Source: Bacteroides sp.
GTDB lineage: Bacteria; Bacteroidota; Bacteroidia; Bacteroidales; Bacteroidaceae
Direction of reading: 5' to 3'
Length of the DNA stretch: 64,000 bases
Assembly (NCBI GenBank): GCA_022648295.1
Contig: JALCME010000019.1
Span: 40,696 to 104,695 of the forward strand
Shown here in pieces: positions 1 through 9,111 of this stretch. The notes below the pieces were generated by a model, which saw nothing but the letters and a program-made list of their open reading frames with translations, ran no database searches and was not told the DNA's origin. Position 1 is the first letter of the stretch; each line of letters begins with the position of its first letter. Made by a program: the position numbers and the translations under genes.

Positions 1-1497
1 GATGTAGAATACGTAGAAGCCATTAAAGAAGATATCCAATGGTTAGGTTATCAATGGGGACATGAATACTACGCATCCGACTATTTCCAGCAGTTATGGG
101 ATTTCGCCATACGCCTCATAAAAGAAGGGAATGCTTATATTGATGAACAAACATCAGAACAAATAGCACAACAAAAAGGTACCCCTACCCAGCCGGGTAT
201 TGAGAGTCCATACCGTAATCGCCCGAAGGAAGAAAGCCTTGATCTTTTTCAAAAGATGAATAAGGGTGAAATCGTTGAAGGAGCCATGGTACTTCGTGCT
301 AAAATAGATATGGCCAGTCCGAATATGCATTTTCGCGATCCAATTATCTATCGGGTGGTAAATCACCCGCACCATCGTACAGGAACAAAATGGAAAGCAT
401 ACCCGATGTATGACTTTGCGCACGGACAAAGCGACTATTTCGAAGGAGTAACCCATTCTCTTTGTACCTTGGAGTTTGTCCCCCATCGTCCTCTCTATGA
501 TTTATTTGTAGATTGGGTAAAAGAAGGAAAGGATCTGAATGATAACCGTCCTCACCAGATAGAGTTCAATAAGCTCAATCTAAGCTATACGCTCATGAGT
601 AAGCGTAATCTGCTGATCTTGGTAAAAGAGGGCTTAGTCAATGGTTGGGATGATCCGCGTATGCCGACCATATGCGGTTTCCGGCGCCGGGGTTATTCTC
701 CGGAATCTATCCACAAATTTATAGATAAAATAGGTTATACCACATACGATGCTCTCAATGAGTTTGCATTATTGGAAAGCGCAGTACGTGAAGACTTGAA
801 TGTACGGGCAACCCGCATATCCGCCGTTATCAATCCGGTAAAACTAATTATTACCAATTATCCCGAAGATGAAGTGGAGAATTTAGAAGCTATTAATAAT
901 CCGGAAAATCCGACAGAAGGCACCCATATCATAGAGTTTGGCCGTGAACTCTGGATGGAACGGGAAGATTTCATGGAAGATGCTCCAAAGAAATATTTCC
1001 GTATGACTCCGGGACAAGAAGTACGTCTGAAAAATGCATATATCGTAAAATGCACCGGGTGCAAGAAAAACGAAGATGGTGAAATCACCGAAGTTTATTG
1101 CGAATATGATCCAAGGACTAAGAGTGGAATGCCAGAAGCAAACCGCAAAGTAAAAGGTACGCTTCACTGGGTAAGTTGCGCACACTGCTTTAAAGCTGAA
1201 GTAAGGCTTTATGATCGTTTATGGAAAGTAGAGAATCCTCGGGATGAATTAGCTGCTATTCGTGAAGTCAAGAACTGCGATGCTCTGGAGGCCATGAAAG
1301 ATATCATTAACCCTGATTCTTTACATATACTATCCCACTGCTATATTGAGAGGTATGCAGCAAATATGAAACCACTTTCCTATTTGCAATTTCAGCGTAT
1401 CGGATACTTCAACGTAGATCCGGATTCTACTCCAGAGAAGATGGTGTTTAATAGAACTGTGGGACTAAAAGATACATGGGGAAAAATAAACAAATAA
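1..1497 (+). CDS. glnS: Glutaminyl-tRNA synthetase, 5' end outside window
   Basis: The reading frame is open from base 1, so the gene starts before the window; about 498 C-terminal residues are present and the N-terminal HIGH part of the Rossmann fold is missing. The enzyme charges tRNA-Gln with glutamine in the cytoplasm. The class I KMSKS-type loop is visible as MSKR at 595-606, preceded by the substrate-pocket segment containing YDFAHGQSDYFEGVTHSLCT and followed by the two beta-barrel anticodon-binding domains. The barrel region carries a pair of CxxC-like motifs (KCTGC and SCAHC), which could bind a metal. Identification is firm; only the start is unknown. Confidence 0.95.
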   Translation, partial: DVEYVEAIKEDIQWLGYQWGHEYYASDYFQQLWDFAIRLIKEGNAYIDEQTSEQIAQQKGTPTQPGIESPYRNRPKEESLDLFQKMNKGEIVEGAMVLRAKIDMASPNMHFRDPIIYRVVNHPHHRTGTKWKAYPMYDFAHGQSDYFEGVTHSLCTLEFVPHRPLYDLFVDWVKEGKDLNDNRPHQIEFNKLNLSYTLMSKRNLLILVKEGLVNGWDDPRMPTICGFRRRGYSPESIHKFIDKIGYTTYDALNEFALLESAVREDLNVRATRISAVINPVKLIITNYPEDEVENLEAINNPENPTEGTHIIEFGRELWMEREDFMEDAPKKYFRMTPGQEVRLKNAYIVKCTGCKKNEDGEITEVYCEYDPRTKSGMPEANRKVKGTLHWVSCAHCFKAEVRLYDRLWKVENPRDELAAIREVKNCDALEAMKDIINPDSLHILSHCYIERYAANMKPLSYLQFQRIGYFNVDPDSTPEKMVFNRTVGLKDTWGKINK

Positions 1498-1523
1498 AGA
1501 TTTTAATAGGAGTAAAATAACTA

Positions 1524-2945
1524 ATGACTAATAAAAACTTGTTATCCGAAAGAGATAGGGAATTACAAGAATTTGCCGAACAATACGAAAAAGCAAAGGC
1601 AGAAAACAAGCCTTATTATCTGGATGCAGATGATATGGCAGAACTGGCCAATTGGTACGGTTTAAAAAAAGAATTTGATAAAGCTCTTGATATAGCAGAA
1701 TATGGAGTAAGATTGCATCCGGAAAGTACTGCACTACATGTTGAGCTAGCTTACTTACTTTTAGATAATGAACAGAAAGAAAGAGCATTCCAGATCACAG
1801 AAAAGATCGAAGAAAAAGACTTACCGGAGGTAAAAGTGCTGCGCGCCCGTTTACTTCTAAGTATAGATAAAAAGGCCGACGCAGAGAAGTTACTCGATAC
1901 CATTGAAGAAAAAGACAGTCTGGCAAATATGGTTGAAGTGGCATATATGTATCTTGATGCAGGATATCCAGATAGAGCATTAGAATGGTTGAGACCGGGT
2001 ATAAAAAAATATGCTAACGACGAAGCTTATATGGCAGTCAGAGGAGATAGCTATTATGCCAAAGGTATGATAAAACCCGCGGCCGCCCTATACAATAAAT
2101 TAATAGACCAAGATCCTTACTCCGCCCCTTACTGGTTTGGATTGGCAAAGTGTTATTTTGAACAAAAAAAATACGATAAGGCTATTGAAGCTTGTGACTA
2201 TGCTTTAATCGGTGACGATGAATATGCAGATGTCTATGTCTTGAAAGGACATTGTTTCTATCAGTTAGGCAACGAAGAGGAAGCATTGAAGTGTTACCAA
2301 CAGGCAAAAAAGTACAATGGGATAGGCCCTGATTTCATTTATACCTACATAGGGTTAGGTCATGTTACGAAAGGTGAATGGAAAGAGGGCTATGAGAATC
2401 TAGAAAAAGCAATCGAAACGAATACTGAAGGTGAAAGTAATCCCAACCTATCCAGTCTTTATGCCAATGCCGGACTTTGTCTTTCTAAAATGGGGAAAAA
2501 GAGGAAAGCTCACCAGTATTGTAAAAAAGCTCATCTATTATCACCAGAAGACCCAGGGTCTTACCTGATTGAGGGACGTATATATATAGAAGAAGGGGAT
2601 TTTGAAAAAGGCTTGGAACAATGGACAAAAGCCATTAATTATTCCCCAAATGCAGATACATGGCACGAAATGGGAATGCATAGCATGGAAATAGGACAAT
2701 TGGACTATGCAAAAATGGCTTTTGAACAAGTGCGTAAACTAAATCCGAAGTTTGAGAGTATCAATGAAAAACTTACTATTGTTTATTTAGCACTACATGA
2801 TAAAAAGAACTTTTTGAAATATAATAAAAAGTGTATTCATCCCATAAACATGGAAGAGTTGGAAATGATGCAACAAGTTCTAACCGATGAAAATCATGAA
2901 GAACTAGCCAGCTACATTCAAAAGATGCTCAAAACATTAAAATAA
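1524..2945 (+). CDS. Tetratricopeptide repeat protein
   Basis: A 473-residue soluble protein without signal peptide, built almost entirely of TPR helix pairs (for example APYWFGLAKCYFEQKKYDKA and the following segments up to about residue 430). TPR solenoids mediate protein-protein contacts; no enzymatic domain is visible, so the partner is unknown. It starts 26 nt after glnS, with an AGGAG-like stretch at 1508-1512, and is followed 22 nt later by the DedA gene, so the three are probably co-transcribed. The family assignment is secure; the role is not. Confidence 0.85.
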   Translation: MTNKNLLSERDRELQEFAEQYEKAKAENKPYYLDADDMAELANWYGLKKEFDKALDIAEYGVRLHPESTALHVELAYLLLDNEQKERAFQITEKIEEKDLPEVKVLRARLLLSIDKKADAEKLLDTIEEKDSLANMVEVAYMYLDAGYPDRALEWLRPGIKKYANDEAYMAVRGDSYYAKGMIKPAAALYNKLIDQDPYSAPYWFGLAKCYFEQKKYDKAIEACDYALIGDDEYADVYVLKGHCFYQLGNEEEALKCYQQAKKYNGIGPDFIYTYIGLGHVTKGEWKEGYENLEKAIETNTEGESNPNLSSLYANAGLCLSKMGKKRKAHQYCKKAHLLSPEDPGSYLIEGRIYIEEGDFEKGLEQWTKAINYSPNADTWHEMGMHSMEIGQLDYAKMAFEQVRKLNPKFESINEKLTIVYLALHDKKNFLKYNKKCIHPINMEELEMMQQVLTDENHEELASYIQKMLKTLK

Positions 2946-2967
2946 TAATAACCATATTCTAAAATAA

Positions 2968-3624
2968 ATGGAATCAGTAGCCTTTATCCAATGGTGTCTT
3001 GACAATCTTAACTATTGGACCATTACATTATTAATGGCCATAGAAAGTTCTTTTATTCCCTTTCCTTCGGAGATAGTAGTCCCCCCAGCTGCCTATAAAG
3101 CAGTTGTAAGCAACGAGATGAATGTATATCTCGTCATTCTATTTTCAACACTCGGAGCCAATATAGGAGCTTTAATCAATTACTATTTAGCCAAATGGCT
3201 AGGTCGCCCTATTGTGTATAAGTTTGCCAATAGCCGTATTGGGCATATGTGCCTCATTAACAAGGCTAAAGTTCAAAATGCAGAAAGCTATTTCGATAAG
3301 CATGGTGCCGTATCCACATTCATAGGACGTCTCATCCCTGCAATACGTCAACTGATATCTATCCCCGCAGGATTATCACGCATGAAGATAGGAACATTTC
3401 TGCTTTTTACCACATTAGGGGCACTTTTATGGAATTCAATCCTTGTTTTTATTGGATACCATTTGGCTTATGTACCAGGTATAGAAACAGAAGAACAGCT
3501 TTTGAAAAGAGTGACGGAATACAGCCATGAGATAGGATATATCTTCTTGGGTATCGGTCTCTTTGTTGTAATCTTCCTGGTGTACAAAGGCATGAAAAGA
3601 GAAAAAGGAGCAAAACAAAACTAA
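2968..3624 (+). CDS. DedA family inner-membrane protein
   Basis: A 218-residue multi-pass membrane protein of the DedA/SNARE-associated (VTT) family. The conserved N-terminal acidic region is present (IESSFIPFPSEIVVPPAAY, residues about 25-43), as is the GR...R signature (STFIGRLIPAIRQLISIPAG, residues about 112-131). Several DedA members flip undecaprenyl phosphate or phospholipids across the inner membrane and affect membrane potential and drug tolerance; which applies here cannot be told. It is the last gene of the run from glnS and is followed by a hairpin at 3651-3686. Confidence 0.9.
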   Translation: MESVAFIQWCLDNLNYWTITLLMAIESSFIPFPSEIVVPPAAYKAVVSNEMNVYLVILFSTLGANIGALINYYLAKWLGRPIVYKFANSRIGHMCLINKAKVQNAESYFDKHGAVSTFIGRLIPAIRQLISIPAGLSRMKIGTFLLFTTLGALLWNSILVFIGYHLAYVPGIETEEQLLKRVTEYSHEIGYIFLGIGLFVVIFLVYKGMKREKGAKQN

Positions 3625-3650
3625 GAGAATCGGAACAGAACAAAAAATAG

Positions 3651-3686
3651 CGGTGAATAAAAACTCTTTAGGGCTTTTATTCACCG
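3651..3686. terminator. Bidirectional terminator hairpin
   Basis: Perfect 12-bp inverted repeat CGGTGAATAAAA (3651-3662) and TTTTATTCACCG (3675-3686) with a 12-nt loop, placed between the converging DedA and thiol peroxidase genes. The A/T tracts inside the stem ends make it usable from both strands. Confidence 0.7.
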
Positions 3687-3721
3687 TTCTCCATTAAATT
3701 AATCCAAATTAATAGCTATTA

Positions 3722-4222
3722 TCACTTCACAGCGGCTAAAGCTTTATCGTAATCTGGTTCATGAGTAATTTCTGAAACCATTTCTGTATATTTCACTTTT
3801 CCATCCTTGCCCACAACGACAACCGCACGTGCCAATAAGCCTTTTAACGGACCGTCTGCCATTAGCAAACCGTAGTTATCAGCGAAATCGGAAACACGAA
3901 AATCTGATAGAGGAACCACATTTTCTATTCCCTCGGTAGAACAAAAGCGTCCATGAGCAAAAGGCAAATCTTTCGAGATAGCCAGTACAACAGTATCGGA
4001 CAGACCTGCTGCCAACTGATTAAACTTGCGCACCGAAGTAGCACAAACACTGGTATCCAAACTTGGGAAAATATTCAAAATAACATTTTTGCCTTTTAAT
4101 TCCTTTAAAGAAAAGGAAGATAAATCAGTTTTTACTAATTCAAAATCCGGAGCAACAGCCCCTACTTGTACAAATTCGCCGATTACTTTCACCGGTTGTC
4201 CTTTAAAATTTGTTGTTGCCAT
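3722..4222 (-). CDS. tpx: Thiol peroxidase (2-Cys peroxiredoxin)
   Basis: Reduces peroxides in the cytoplasm using thioredoxin as reductant. The protein has the Tpx-type active site DTSVCATSVRKFN with the peroxidatic cysteine after the conserved Thr, and a second cysteine in FCSTEGIENVVPLSDFR that acts as the resolving residue. I place the start at the ATG of 4220-4222 (MATTNFKGQPVKV), which matches the family's usual N-terminus and gives 166 residues; an in-frame ATG at 4247-4249 would add nine residues not typical of the family. It stands alone, convergent with the DedA gene. Confidence 0.93.
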   Translation of the reverse strand: MATTNFKGQPVKVIGEFVQVGAVAPDFELVKTDLSSFSLKELKGKNVILNIFPSLDTSVCATSVRKFNQLAAGLSDTVVLAISKDLPFAHGRFCSTEGIENVVPLSDFRVSDFADNYGLLMADGPLKGLLARAVVVVGKDGKVKYTEMVSEITHEPDYDKALAAVK

Positions 4223-4358
4223 AATATCTAAATTATTTTTATATGACATAAAACAAATCCAAATAAAAAAGGTTCAACCTAATTGCATCTATTATAACTC
4301 AGCCTAAAGCAAAGAGGAAAAACTCCTTTTTCCAACTATCATATTCCTAATTTTAGCT

Positions 4359-4366
4359 TATCTTTG
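4359..4366 (+). promoter_or_regulatory. Bacteroides -7 box for the DUF4494 gene
   Basis: TATCTTTG matches TAnnTTTG exactly and lies 45 nt before the ATG at 4411. No clear TTG box is seen at the usual distance upstream, so confidence is moderate. Confidence 0.5.
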
Positions 4367-4410
4367 TAGCTAGTTATACTAAAATATAAATCTTATTTAA
4401 AACAAAAGAG

Positions 4411-4875
4411 ATGGCAATGCATACATGGTTTGAGTGTAAAATCCGTTACGAGAAAGTGATGGAGAACGGAATGAACAAGAAAGTAACAGAACCCTATTTG
4501 GTTGATGCACTCAGCTTTACAGAAGCGGAAGCACGAATTATTAAAGAAATGACTCCGTTTATTTCAGGAGAATTTACCGTATCGGATATAAAACGGGCAA
4601 ACTATAGTGAGCTGTTTCCAAGCGAAGAAGAAGCGGCAGATCGCTGGTTTAAATGCAAACTGGTATTTATCACATTGGATGAAAAAAGCGGAGCTGAAAA
4701 GAAGACTTCCACACAAGTACTCGTACAGGCTTCCGACCTTCGCAATGCCGTAAGTAATCTGGATGAGGGAATGAAAGGGACTATGGCTGATTACCAAATT
4801 GCATCAGTTGCCGAAACAGCTATTATAGATGTGTACCCCTATGAAGCTGAACCAGACGAGAAGCCGGAAGTTTAA
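4411..4875 (+). CDS. DUF4494 domain-containing protein
   Basis: A 154-residue cytoplasmic protein starting MAMHTWFECKIRYEK and containing two similar halves: an opening F/WFECKIRYEK-type strand at residues 5-15 and WFKCKLVFITLDEK at about 74-87. This duplicated layout and the sequence correspond to DUF4494, a family of unknown function found widely in Bacteroidetes. There is no signal peptide or membrane segment. It has its own promoter-like box at 4359-4366 and lies about 100 nt before the PLP protein gene, with which it may be transcribed. Confidence 0.85.
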   Translation: MAMHTWFECKIRYEKVMENGMNKKVTEPYLVDALSFTEAEARIIKEMTPFISGEFTVSDIKRANYSELFPSEEEAADRWFKCKLVFITLDEKSGAEKKTSTQVLVQASDLRNAVSNLDEGMKGTMADYQIASVAETAIIDVYPYEAEPDEKPEV

Positions 4876-4978
4876 ATCAATAATGAAAAAGAGAATTGAA
4901 GAATAGACTATACTTCTAAAGAGCTATATCAATTGTCTATTTTAAGATTGAATTTAAGACTATATTTATCATATCATT

Positions 4979-5647
4979 ATGATTGCAGAAAACATAAAAC
5001 AAGTACTAAGCGAACTGCCAGCTGGGGTGCGACTGGTAGCTGTTTCAAAATATCACCCTAATGAAGCGATACTCGAAGCTTATCAGGCTGGCCAACGAGT
5101 ATTCGGAGAAAGTAAGGTGCAGGAAATGACAGCTAAATACGAAAGCCTGCCCAAAAACATAGAATGGCATTTCATAGGACATCTGCAGACCAATAAAATA
5201 AAATACATTGTACCTTATGTTGCCTTGATCCACAGCATTGATTCCTATAAACTATTGGTGGAAGTCAACAAACAAGCAGAAAAAACAGGCAAAGTGATAA
5301 ACTGCCTGTTGCAATTGCATATTGCTGAAGAAGAGACTAAATTCGGTTTTAGTTTCAAGGAATGTGAAGACATGCTGGCAGAACAAAAATGGCAGGAATT
5401 GAGGAATATACGGCTTTGTGGACTCATGGGAATGGCTACAAATACAGAGAATATCGAACAAATCAAAAAGGAGTTTTGTTCTTTAAGTAATTTCTTCAAA
5501 AAAATTAAACGCACATGGTTTAGTGATACCGGAACTTTTCAAGAAGTGTCTATGGGCATGTCTCATGACTATAAATTAGCTATTACAGCAGGGAGTACAT
5601 TAGTACGTGTAGGAAGCAAAATTTTTGGAGAAAGGATATACAAATAA
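4979..5647 (+). CDS. YggS/PROSC-type pyridoxal phosphate homeostasis protein
   Basis: A 222-residue PLP-binding protein of the single-domain alanine-racemase-like TIM-barrel fold. Diagnostic segments are VAVSKYHPNEAI with the PLP-binding lysine (residues about 19-32), VFGESKVQEM, IEWHFIGHLQTNK and the phosphate-binding MGMSHDYKLAI and GSTLVRVGSKIFGER near the C-terminus. The family has no known catalytic activity; it buffers and delivers PLP and its loss disturbs vitamin B6 and amino-acid balance. The gene starts 103 nt after DUF4494. Confidence 0.93.
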   Translation: MIAENIKQVLSELPAGVRLVAVSKYHPNEAILEAYQAGQRVFGESKVQEMTAKYESLPKNIEWHFIGHLQTNKIKYIVPYVALIHSIDSYKLLVEVNKQAEKTGKVINCLLQLHIAEEETKFGFSFKECEDMLAEQKWQELRNIRLCGLMGMATNTENIEQIKKEFCSLSNFFKKIKRTWFSDTGTFQEVSMGMSHDYKLAITAGSTLVRVGSKIFGERIYK

Positions 5648-5731
5648 TCTATGGAAAGTGTCTATAAATTCATGAAGTGAGCTACTATTTGTTTATTAAA
5701 TATTGATCATTAACTCAATAAATTTATTATC

Positions 5732-6712
5732 ATGGCAACATTAAAAACTACTTTTGCGGGGCTGGAATTGAAAAATCCCATCATCATCAGCAGTTCAGGG
5801 CTGACTGACAGTGCAGAAAAGAACAAAAAGTTTTACGAGGCGGGTGCAGGTGCTATTGTACTGAAATCTCTTTTTGAAGAACAAATCATGCAAGAAGCTG
5901 ATTGGCTGGGAGATCCAAATATGTATCCGGAAGGTAGTGACTACCTGGTAGAATACATTCGCCATTATAAATTGTCAGAATATCTGGCACTCATTAAAGA
6001 AAGCAAAAAAGTATGCCCTGATATTCCAGTCATAGCTAGCATCAATTGTTATCAAGATGCCCAGTGGGTGGATTTTGCGCAAGAGATAGAAGCAGCTGGA
6101 GCTGATGCCATAGAAATCAATATCCTAGCATTGCAAACAAGCGCCAAGTATGTTTATGGTTCTTTTGAACAGCGGCATATCGATATCCTCAGACACATTA
6201 AAAGCAATACGCACATCCCCGTTATTATGAAATTAGGGGAAAATCTCACCAATCCGGTAGCTTTAATCGATCAACTATATGCCAATGGTGCAGGTGCAGT
6301 GGTACTATTCAACCGCTTTTACCAACCAGACATCAACATTGAACGACTAAAACATGGTGCAGGAGAAGTTTTCAGCACTGAAGCGGATTTAGCAAATACA
6401 CTTCGTTGGATAGGTATCGCATCGGCTGCAGTAGACAAACTGAATTATGCTGCCTCAGGAGGTGTCCACACGTATGCCGATATTATAAAAGCCATACTTG
6501 CAGGAGCATCTGCCGTAGAAATATGCAGTGCCTTTTATCAGGGTACTTACGACTTAGTTCAGGAATATACCACATCATTGACGAAATGGATGGACGAAAA
6601 GGGCATGGAAAATATCGCCCAATTTAAAGGTATGTTGAATGTGAAAGACTTAAAAGGCGTAAATACGTTTGAGCGTACACAATTCATGAAATACTTTTCT
6701 TTCAGAAAATAA
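5732..6712 (+). CDS. Dihydroorotate dehydrogenase-like flavoprotein
   Basis: A 326-residue FMN-binding TIM barrel of the class 1 DHOD superfamily. The first strand reads LKNPIIISSSGLTDS; the substrate-loop region and catalytic-type lysine follow (AIVLKSLFEEQI), with the later IPVIMKLGENLTNP strand and the FMN phosphate-binding SGGVHTYADIIKAILAGA. Compared with true PyrD the active-site asparagine pattern is changed, and Bacteroides usually has a separate pyrD, so oxidation of dihydroorotate is not assured; this looks like the paralogue generally annotated as dihydroorotate dehydrogenase-like. It ends before a clear terminator. Confidence 0.85.
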   Translation: MATLKTTFAGLELKNPIIISSSGLTDSAEKNKKFYEAGAGAIVLKSLFEEQIMQEADWLGDPNMYPEGSDYLVEYIRHYKLSEYLALIKESKKVCPDIPVIASINCYQDAQWVDFAQEIEAAGADAIEINILALQTSAKYVYGSFEQRHIDILRHIKSNTHIPVIMKLGENLTNPVALIDQLYANGAGAVVLFNRFYQPDINIERLKHGAGEVFSTEADLANTLRWIGIASAAVDKLNYAASGGVHTYADIIKAILAGASAVEICSAFYQGTYDLVQEYTTSLTKWMDEKGMENIAQFKGMLNVKDLKGVNTFERTQFMKYFSFRK

Positions 6713-6763
6713 GCGAAGGATTACTTTCAATCTGAAATTTAGCTATTTATAATCAGCAAAAGA

Positions 6764-6806
6764 AGCCATATCATTACTCAGAATAGAGATCGATATGGCT
6801 TTTTTA
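6764..6806 (+). terminator. Rho-independent terminator
   Basis: A 9-bp perfect stem AGCCATATC (6764-6772) and GATATGGCT (6792-6800) is followed directly by six T residues. It lies 51 nt after the DHOD-like gene. Confidence 0.85.
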
Positions 6807-6836
6807 TGTATAGAAGCTGCATTAAGTGCCAAGTAA

Positions 6837-6962
6837 AAAAAAGAAAAACAATGCAAAAATGATTATGTTGGCGAAAAGGACGAAGCTATCAGTTCCGAAA
6901 TGATAATTAAAGGAGGGCATAATAAAAATGATTCTACGAAACAATATATTGTTAAACCATAA
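6837..6962 (+). pseudogene. Possible coding relic, C-terminal end only
   Basis: After a TAA at 6834 the frame is open to a TAA at 6960-6962 but has no ATG of its own at its left end. The readable part (DYVGEKDEAISSEMIIKGG and onward, ending YIVKP) looks like real protein and is hydrophilic. It could be the end of a deleted gene that preceded the small secreted protein at 6975. No family recognised; this may also be chance. Confidence 0.25.
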
Positions 6963-6974
6963 AAACAGATATAC

Positions 6975-7409
6975 ATGAAAACAATTCATACTTTAAAGTA
7001 TTTAATCTTATTATCTATTTGTACGTTGGCACTTTTACCAACAACGATGTGTGCTCAAAAGATATCTGATCTCCCCGAAAAAGAAAGAAATGAAAAGCTA
7101 ATTAAAATAGCAAGAACTATTTTCAAAAATCAAAAATTCAAAGAGGCGTATAGAGAATACGGTACTCCTACCATCAGAACTTATAATATAGACACTACTA
7201 AGATCAATAGAAATCCTAAAAGTATTGGATACGGTAAAGATCTAGGATCATTAGTATATATAGTAACATTTCCATACGATAAAAGCAAAGAAAAAATGGA
7301 ATGGTATGATTTTGCAGCAGAAGTTTATATATCAGACAAACAGAGCAAAGCATATACTATCATTTTAGGCAATGGATATGGCTATGATACATATAATTTG
7401 AATCAATAA
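6975..7409 (+). CDS. Small secreted protein, unknown function
   Basis: A 144-residue protein with a typical signal peptide: positive MKTIHTLK start, hydrophobic core to about residue 23 and an MCAQ cleavage region. There is no lipobox arrangement (the Cys is followed by AQ at the usual signal peptidase I site). The mature part is lysine-rich, has no recognisable domain, and contains a segment rich in Tyr and Gly at the end (LGNGYGYDTYNLNQ). The gene stands alone between terminators. I do not recognise a family. Confidence 0.6.
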   Translation: MKTIHTLKYLILLSICTLALLPTTMCAQKISDLPEKERNEKLIKIARTIFKNQKFKEAYREYGTPTIRTYNIDTTKINRNPKSIGYGKDLGSLVYIVTFPYDKSKEKMEWYDFAAEVYISDKQSKAYTIILGNGYGYDTYNLNQ

Positions 7410-7598
7410 AACTGCACTCTTGAAATGAAACTATAACATCTCAAGATTTTATAATATCCAACAATACTCAGTTTACCGACAAGCTGTGCATGGGTTTAGC
7501 ATCAACACCCGGGGAATACCAAGTCAGAGATATTTAATCTCCTCAGGAAACTCATGCCCATATATACTAGGGTTTATCCTAAAAAGAGTTGAAATATA

Positions 7599-7648
7599 AA
7601 AAACAAAGAGTCATGTCAAATATTCATAAGACATCACTCTTTGTTTTT
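7599..7648. terminator. Bidirectional terminator hairpin
   Basis: The arms AAAACAAAGAGT and ACTCTTTGTTTT, with an inner ATGTC/GACAT pair separated by one C-C mismatch, form a long stem with A and T tails on its two sides. It separates the small secreted protein gene from the convergent phoH gene. The rest of the 7410-7690 gap holds no gene that I can support. Confidence 0.75.
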
Positions 7649-7690
7649 AGGAATTTAAGATATTTACTAAATATCCCAAGCTAGTATTTA

Positions 7691-9016
7691 TTACATCAAA
7701 TTACTAGCCAATTCACTCAACAGACTTCGTTCACCCTTCAGCAAATTGACATGGGCAAAAAGACTTTGATCCTTCATGCGATCAATCATATAAACAAGCC
7801 CGTTAGACTGACTATCCAAATAGGGCTGGTCTATTTGTTGAATATCGCCGGTAAACACCATTTTGGTACCCTCCCCTGCGCGGGTGATGACGGTCTTTAT
7901 TTCATGAGGGGTCAAATTCTGTGCCTCATCAATAATACAAAAAGTCTCACTCAAACTTCGGCCCCGGATAAAAGCAAGTGCTTCAATCACCAACTGATTA
8001 CTCTTCTGCATGTCATCTACGCGCTTCACTTCACTAGAATTGGAAGGAAACTGATTTTTTATCACGTTTAAATTATCGAATAACGGCTGCATGTACGGAG
8101 CAACCTTTTCTTGTGCATCACCAGGTAAGAAACCAATATCCTTATTGGATAATGCCACTATTGGACGAGCCAAAAGAATTTGTTTATAATCATTCATCTG
8201 ACTAAGTGCAGCAGCCAGAGCCAATAACGTTTTACCGGTTCCCGCTTTACCTGTTAAAGCCACCAACTTGATGTCCGGGTCAGCCAAAACTTCAAAGGCG
8301 AAACTCTGCTCGGCATTACGAGGTTCTATTCCATAGTTCTTATTTTTATTCACCCGGCAGACCACATGTCTAAAGGGGTTATAACGTGCCAAAACACTAT
8401 TCCGGTCACTCTTCAATACAAAACAATCATTTGGATGAAGTATATCCTTAAAATCGAATTCCCCTACATCTATGCCCTCCTTTGAAGAATAAATACGATC
8501 TATGAGAGAAGGATTAATATTCTCAAAGATCTCATTCGATTTCTCAAATATATCTGCATTTACCACTTTATCCGTGATATAGTCTTCACAAAGTAAACCT
8601 ATGGACCGGGCCTTCATGCGTAGATTTACATCTTTCGTAACTAAAATAGTCTTCACTTTAGGTTGCTTCGTTGTCAACCAGTCGACCACGGACAAAATTA
8701 AATGATCGGGAATACGCTCAGGAAAAGAATCATGGACCCTTGGAGAATCCACACTACCGGCAATAATAAACAAACGCCCTAGTCCTTCGCCCAAAGAAGC
8801 CCCCTTGGTAAAGAGATGATCGTCGGTAAGAAGATCTAATTCGCGAACAAATTCACGCGCATTAAAGTTAATTTGCTCGTTTCCTTTTTTGAACTTATCC
8901 AATTCTTCAAGTACAACAATAGGAAGGTAAATATCATTCTCTTGAAAATTTTTCAAACAATTATAATCGTGAAGAATTACATTTGTGTCAATCACGAAAT
9001 TTTTCTTTGCTCCCAT
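7691..9016 (-). CDS. phoH: PhoH-family ATPase with N-terminal PIN domain
   Basis: A PhoH2-type protein of about 441 residues. The N-terminal PIN-like ribonuclease domain begins NFVIDTNVILHDY, with the first acidic active-site residue in DTN, and runs to about residue 135. The C-terminal PhoH NTPase has Walker A GKAGTGKTLLALAAAL and Walker B FCIIDEAQNL. In mycobacteria such fusions act as RNA helicase-ribonucleases; by analogy it may process RNA. I take the ATG at 9014-9016 (MGAKKNF); a TTG two codons upstream is less likely. The gene is divergent from folC. Confidence 0.92.
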   Translation of the reverse strand: MGAKKNFVIDTNVILHDYNCLKNFQENDIYLPIVVLEELDKFKKGNEQINFNAREFVRELDLLTDDHLFTKGASLGEGLGRLFIIAGSVDSPRVHDSFPERIPDHLILSVVDWLTTKQPKVKTILVTKDVNLRMKARSIGLLCEDYITDKVVNADIFEKSNEIFENINPSLIDRIYSSKEGIDVGEFDFKDILHPNDCFVLKSDRNSVLARYNPFRHVVCRVNKNKNYGIEPRNAEQSFAFEVLADPDIKLVALTGKAGTGKTLLALAAALSQMNDYKQILLARPIVALSNKDIGFLPGDAQEKVAPYMQPLFDNLNVIKNQFPSNSSEVKRVDDMQKSNQLVIEALAFIRGRSLSETFCIIDEAQNLTPHEIKTVITRAGEGTKMVFTGDIQQIDQPYLDSQSNGLVYMIDRMKDQSLFAHVNLLKGERSLLSELASNLM

Positions 9017-9039
9017 ATTCAATAGATTTAAATTGTTAA

Positions 9040-9047
9040 TACCTTTG
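9040..9047 (+). promoter_or_regulatory. Bacteroides -7 box for folC
   Basis: TACCTTTG matches TAnnTTTG and lies 64 nt before the folC ATG, in the short gap between the divergent phoH and folC genes. Confidence 0.6.
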
Positions 9048-9111
9048 CACTATCTAAGATAACAATAAAAAGACAGGGAAAGAATGATTATCCTGTTAAA
9101 TATTTAAAAAG

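Noticed and set aside
858..1185. Minus-strand ORFs within glnS
   Set aside because: They lie wholly inside a conserved synthetase gene and encode low-complexity Phe/Ser-rich peptides typical of shadow frames.
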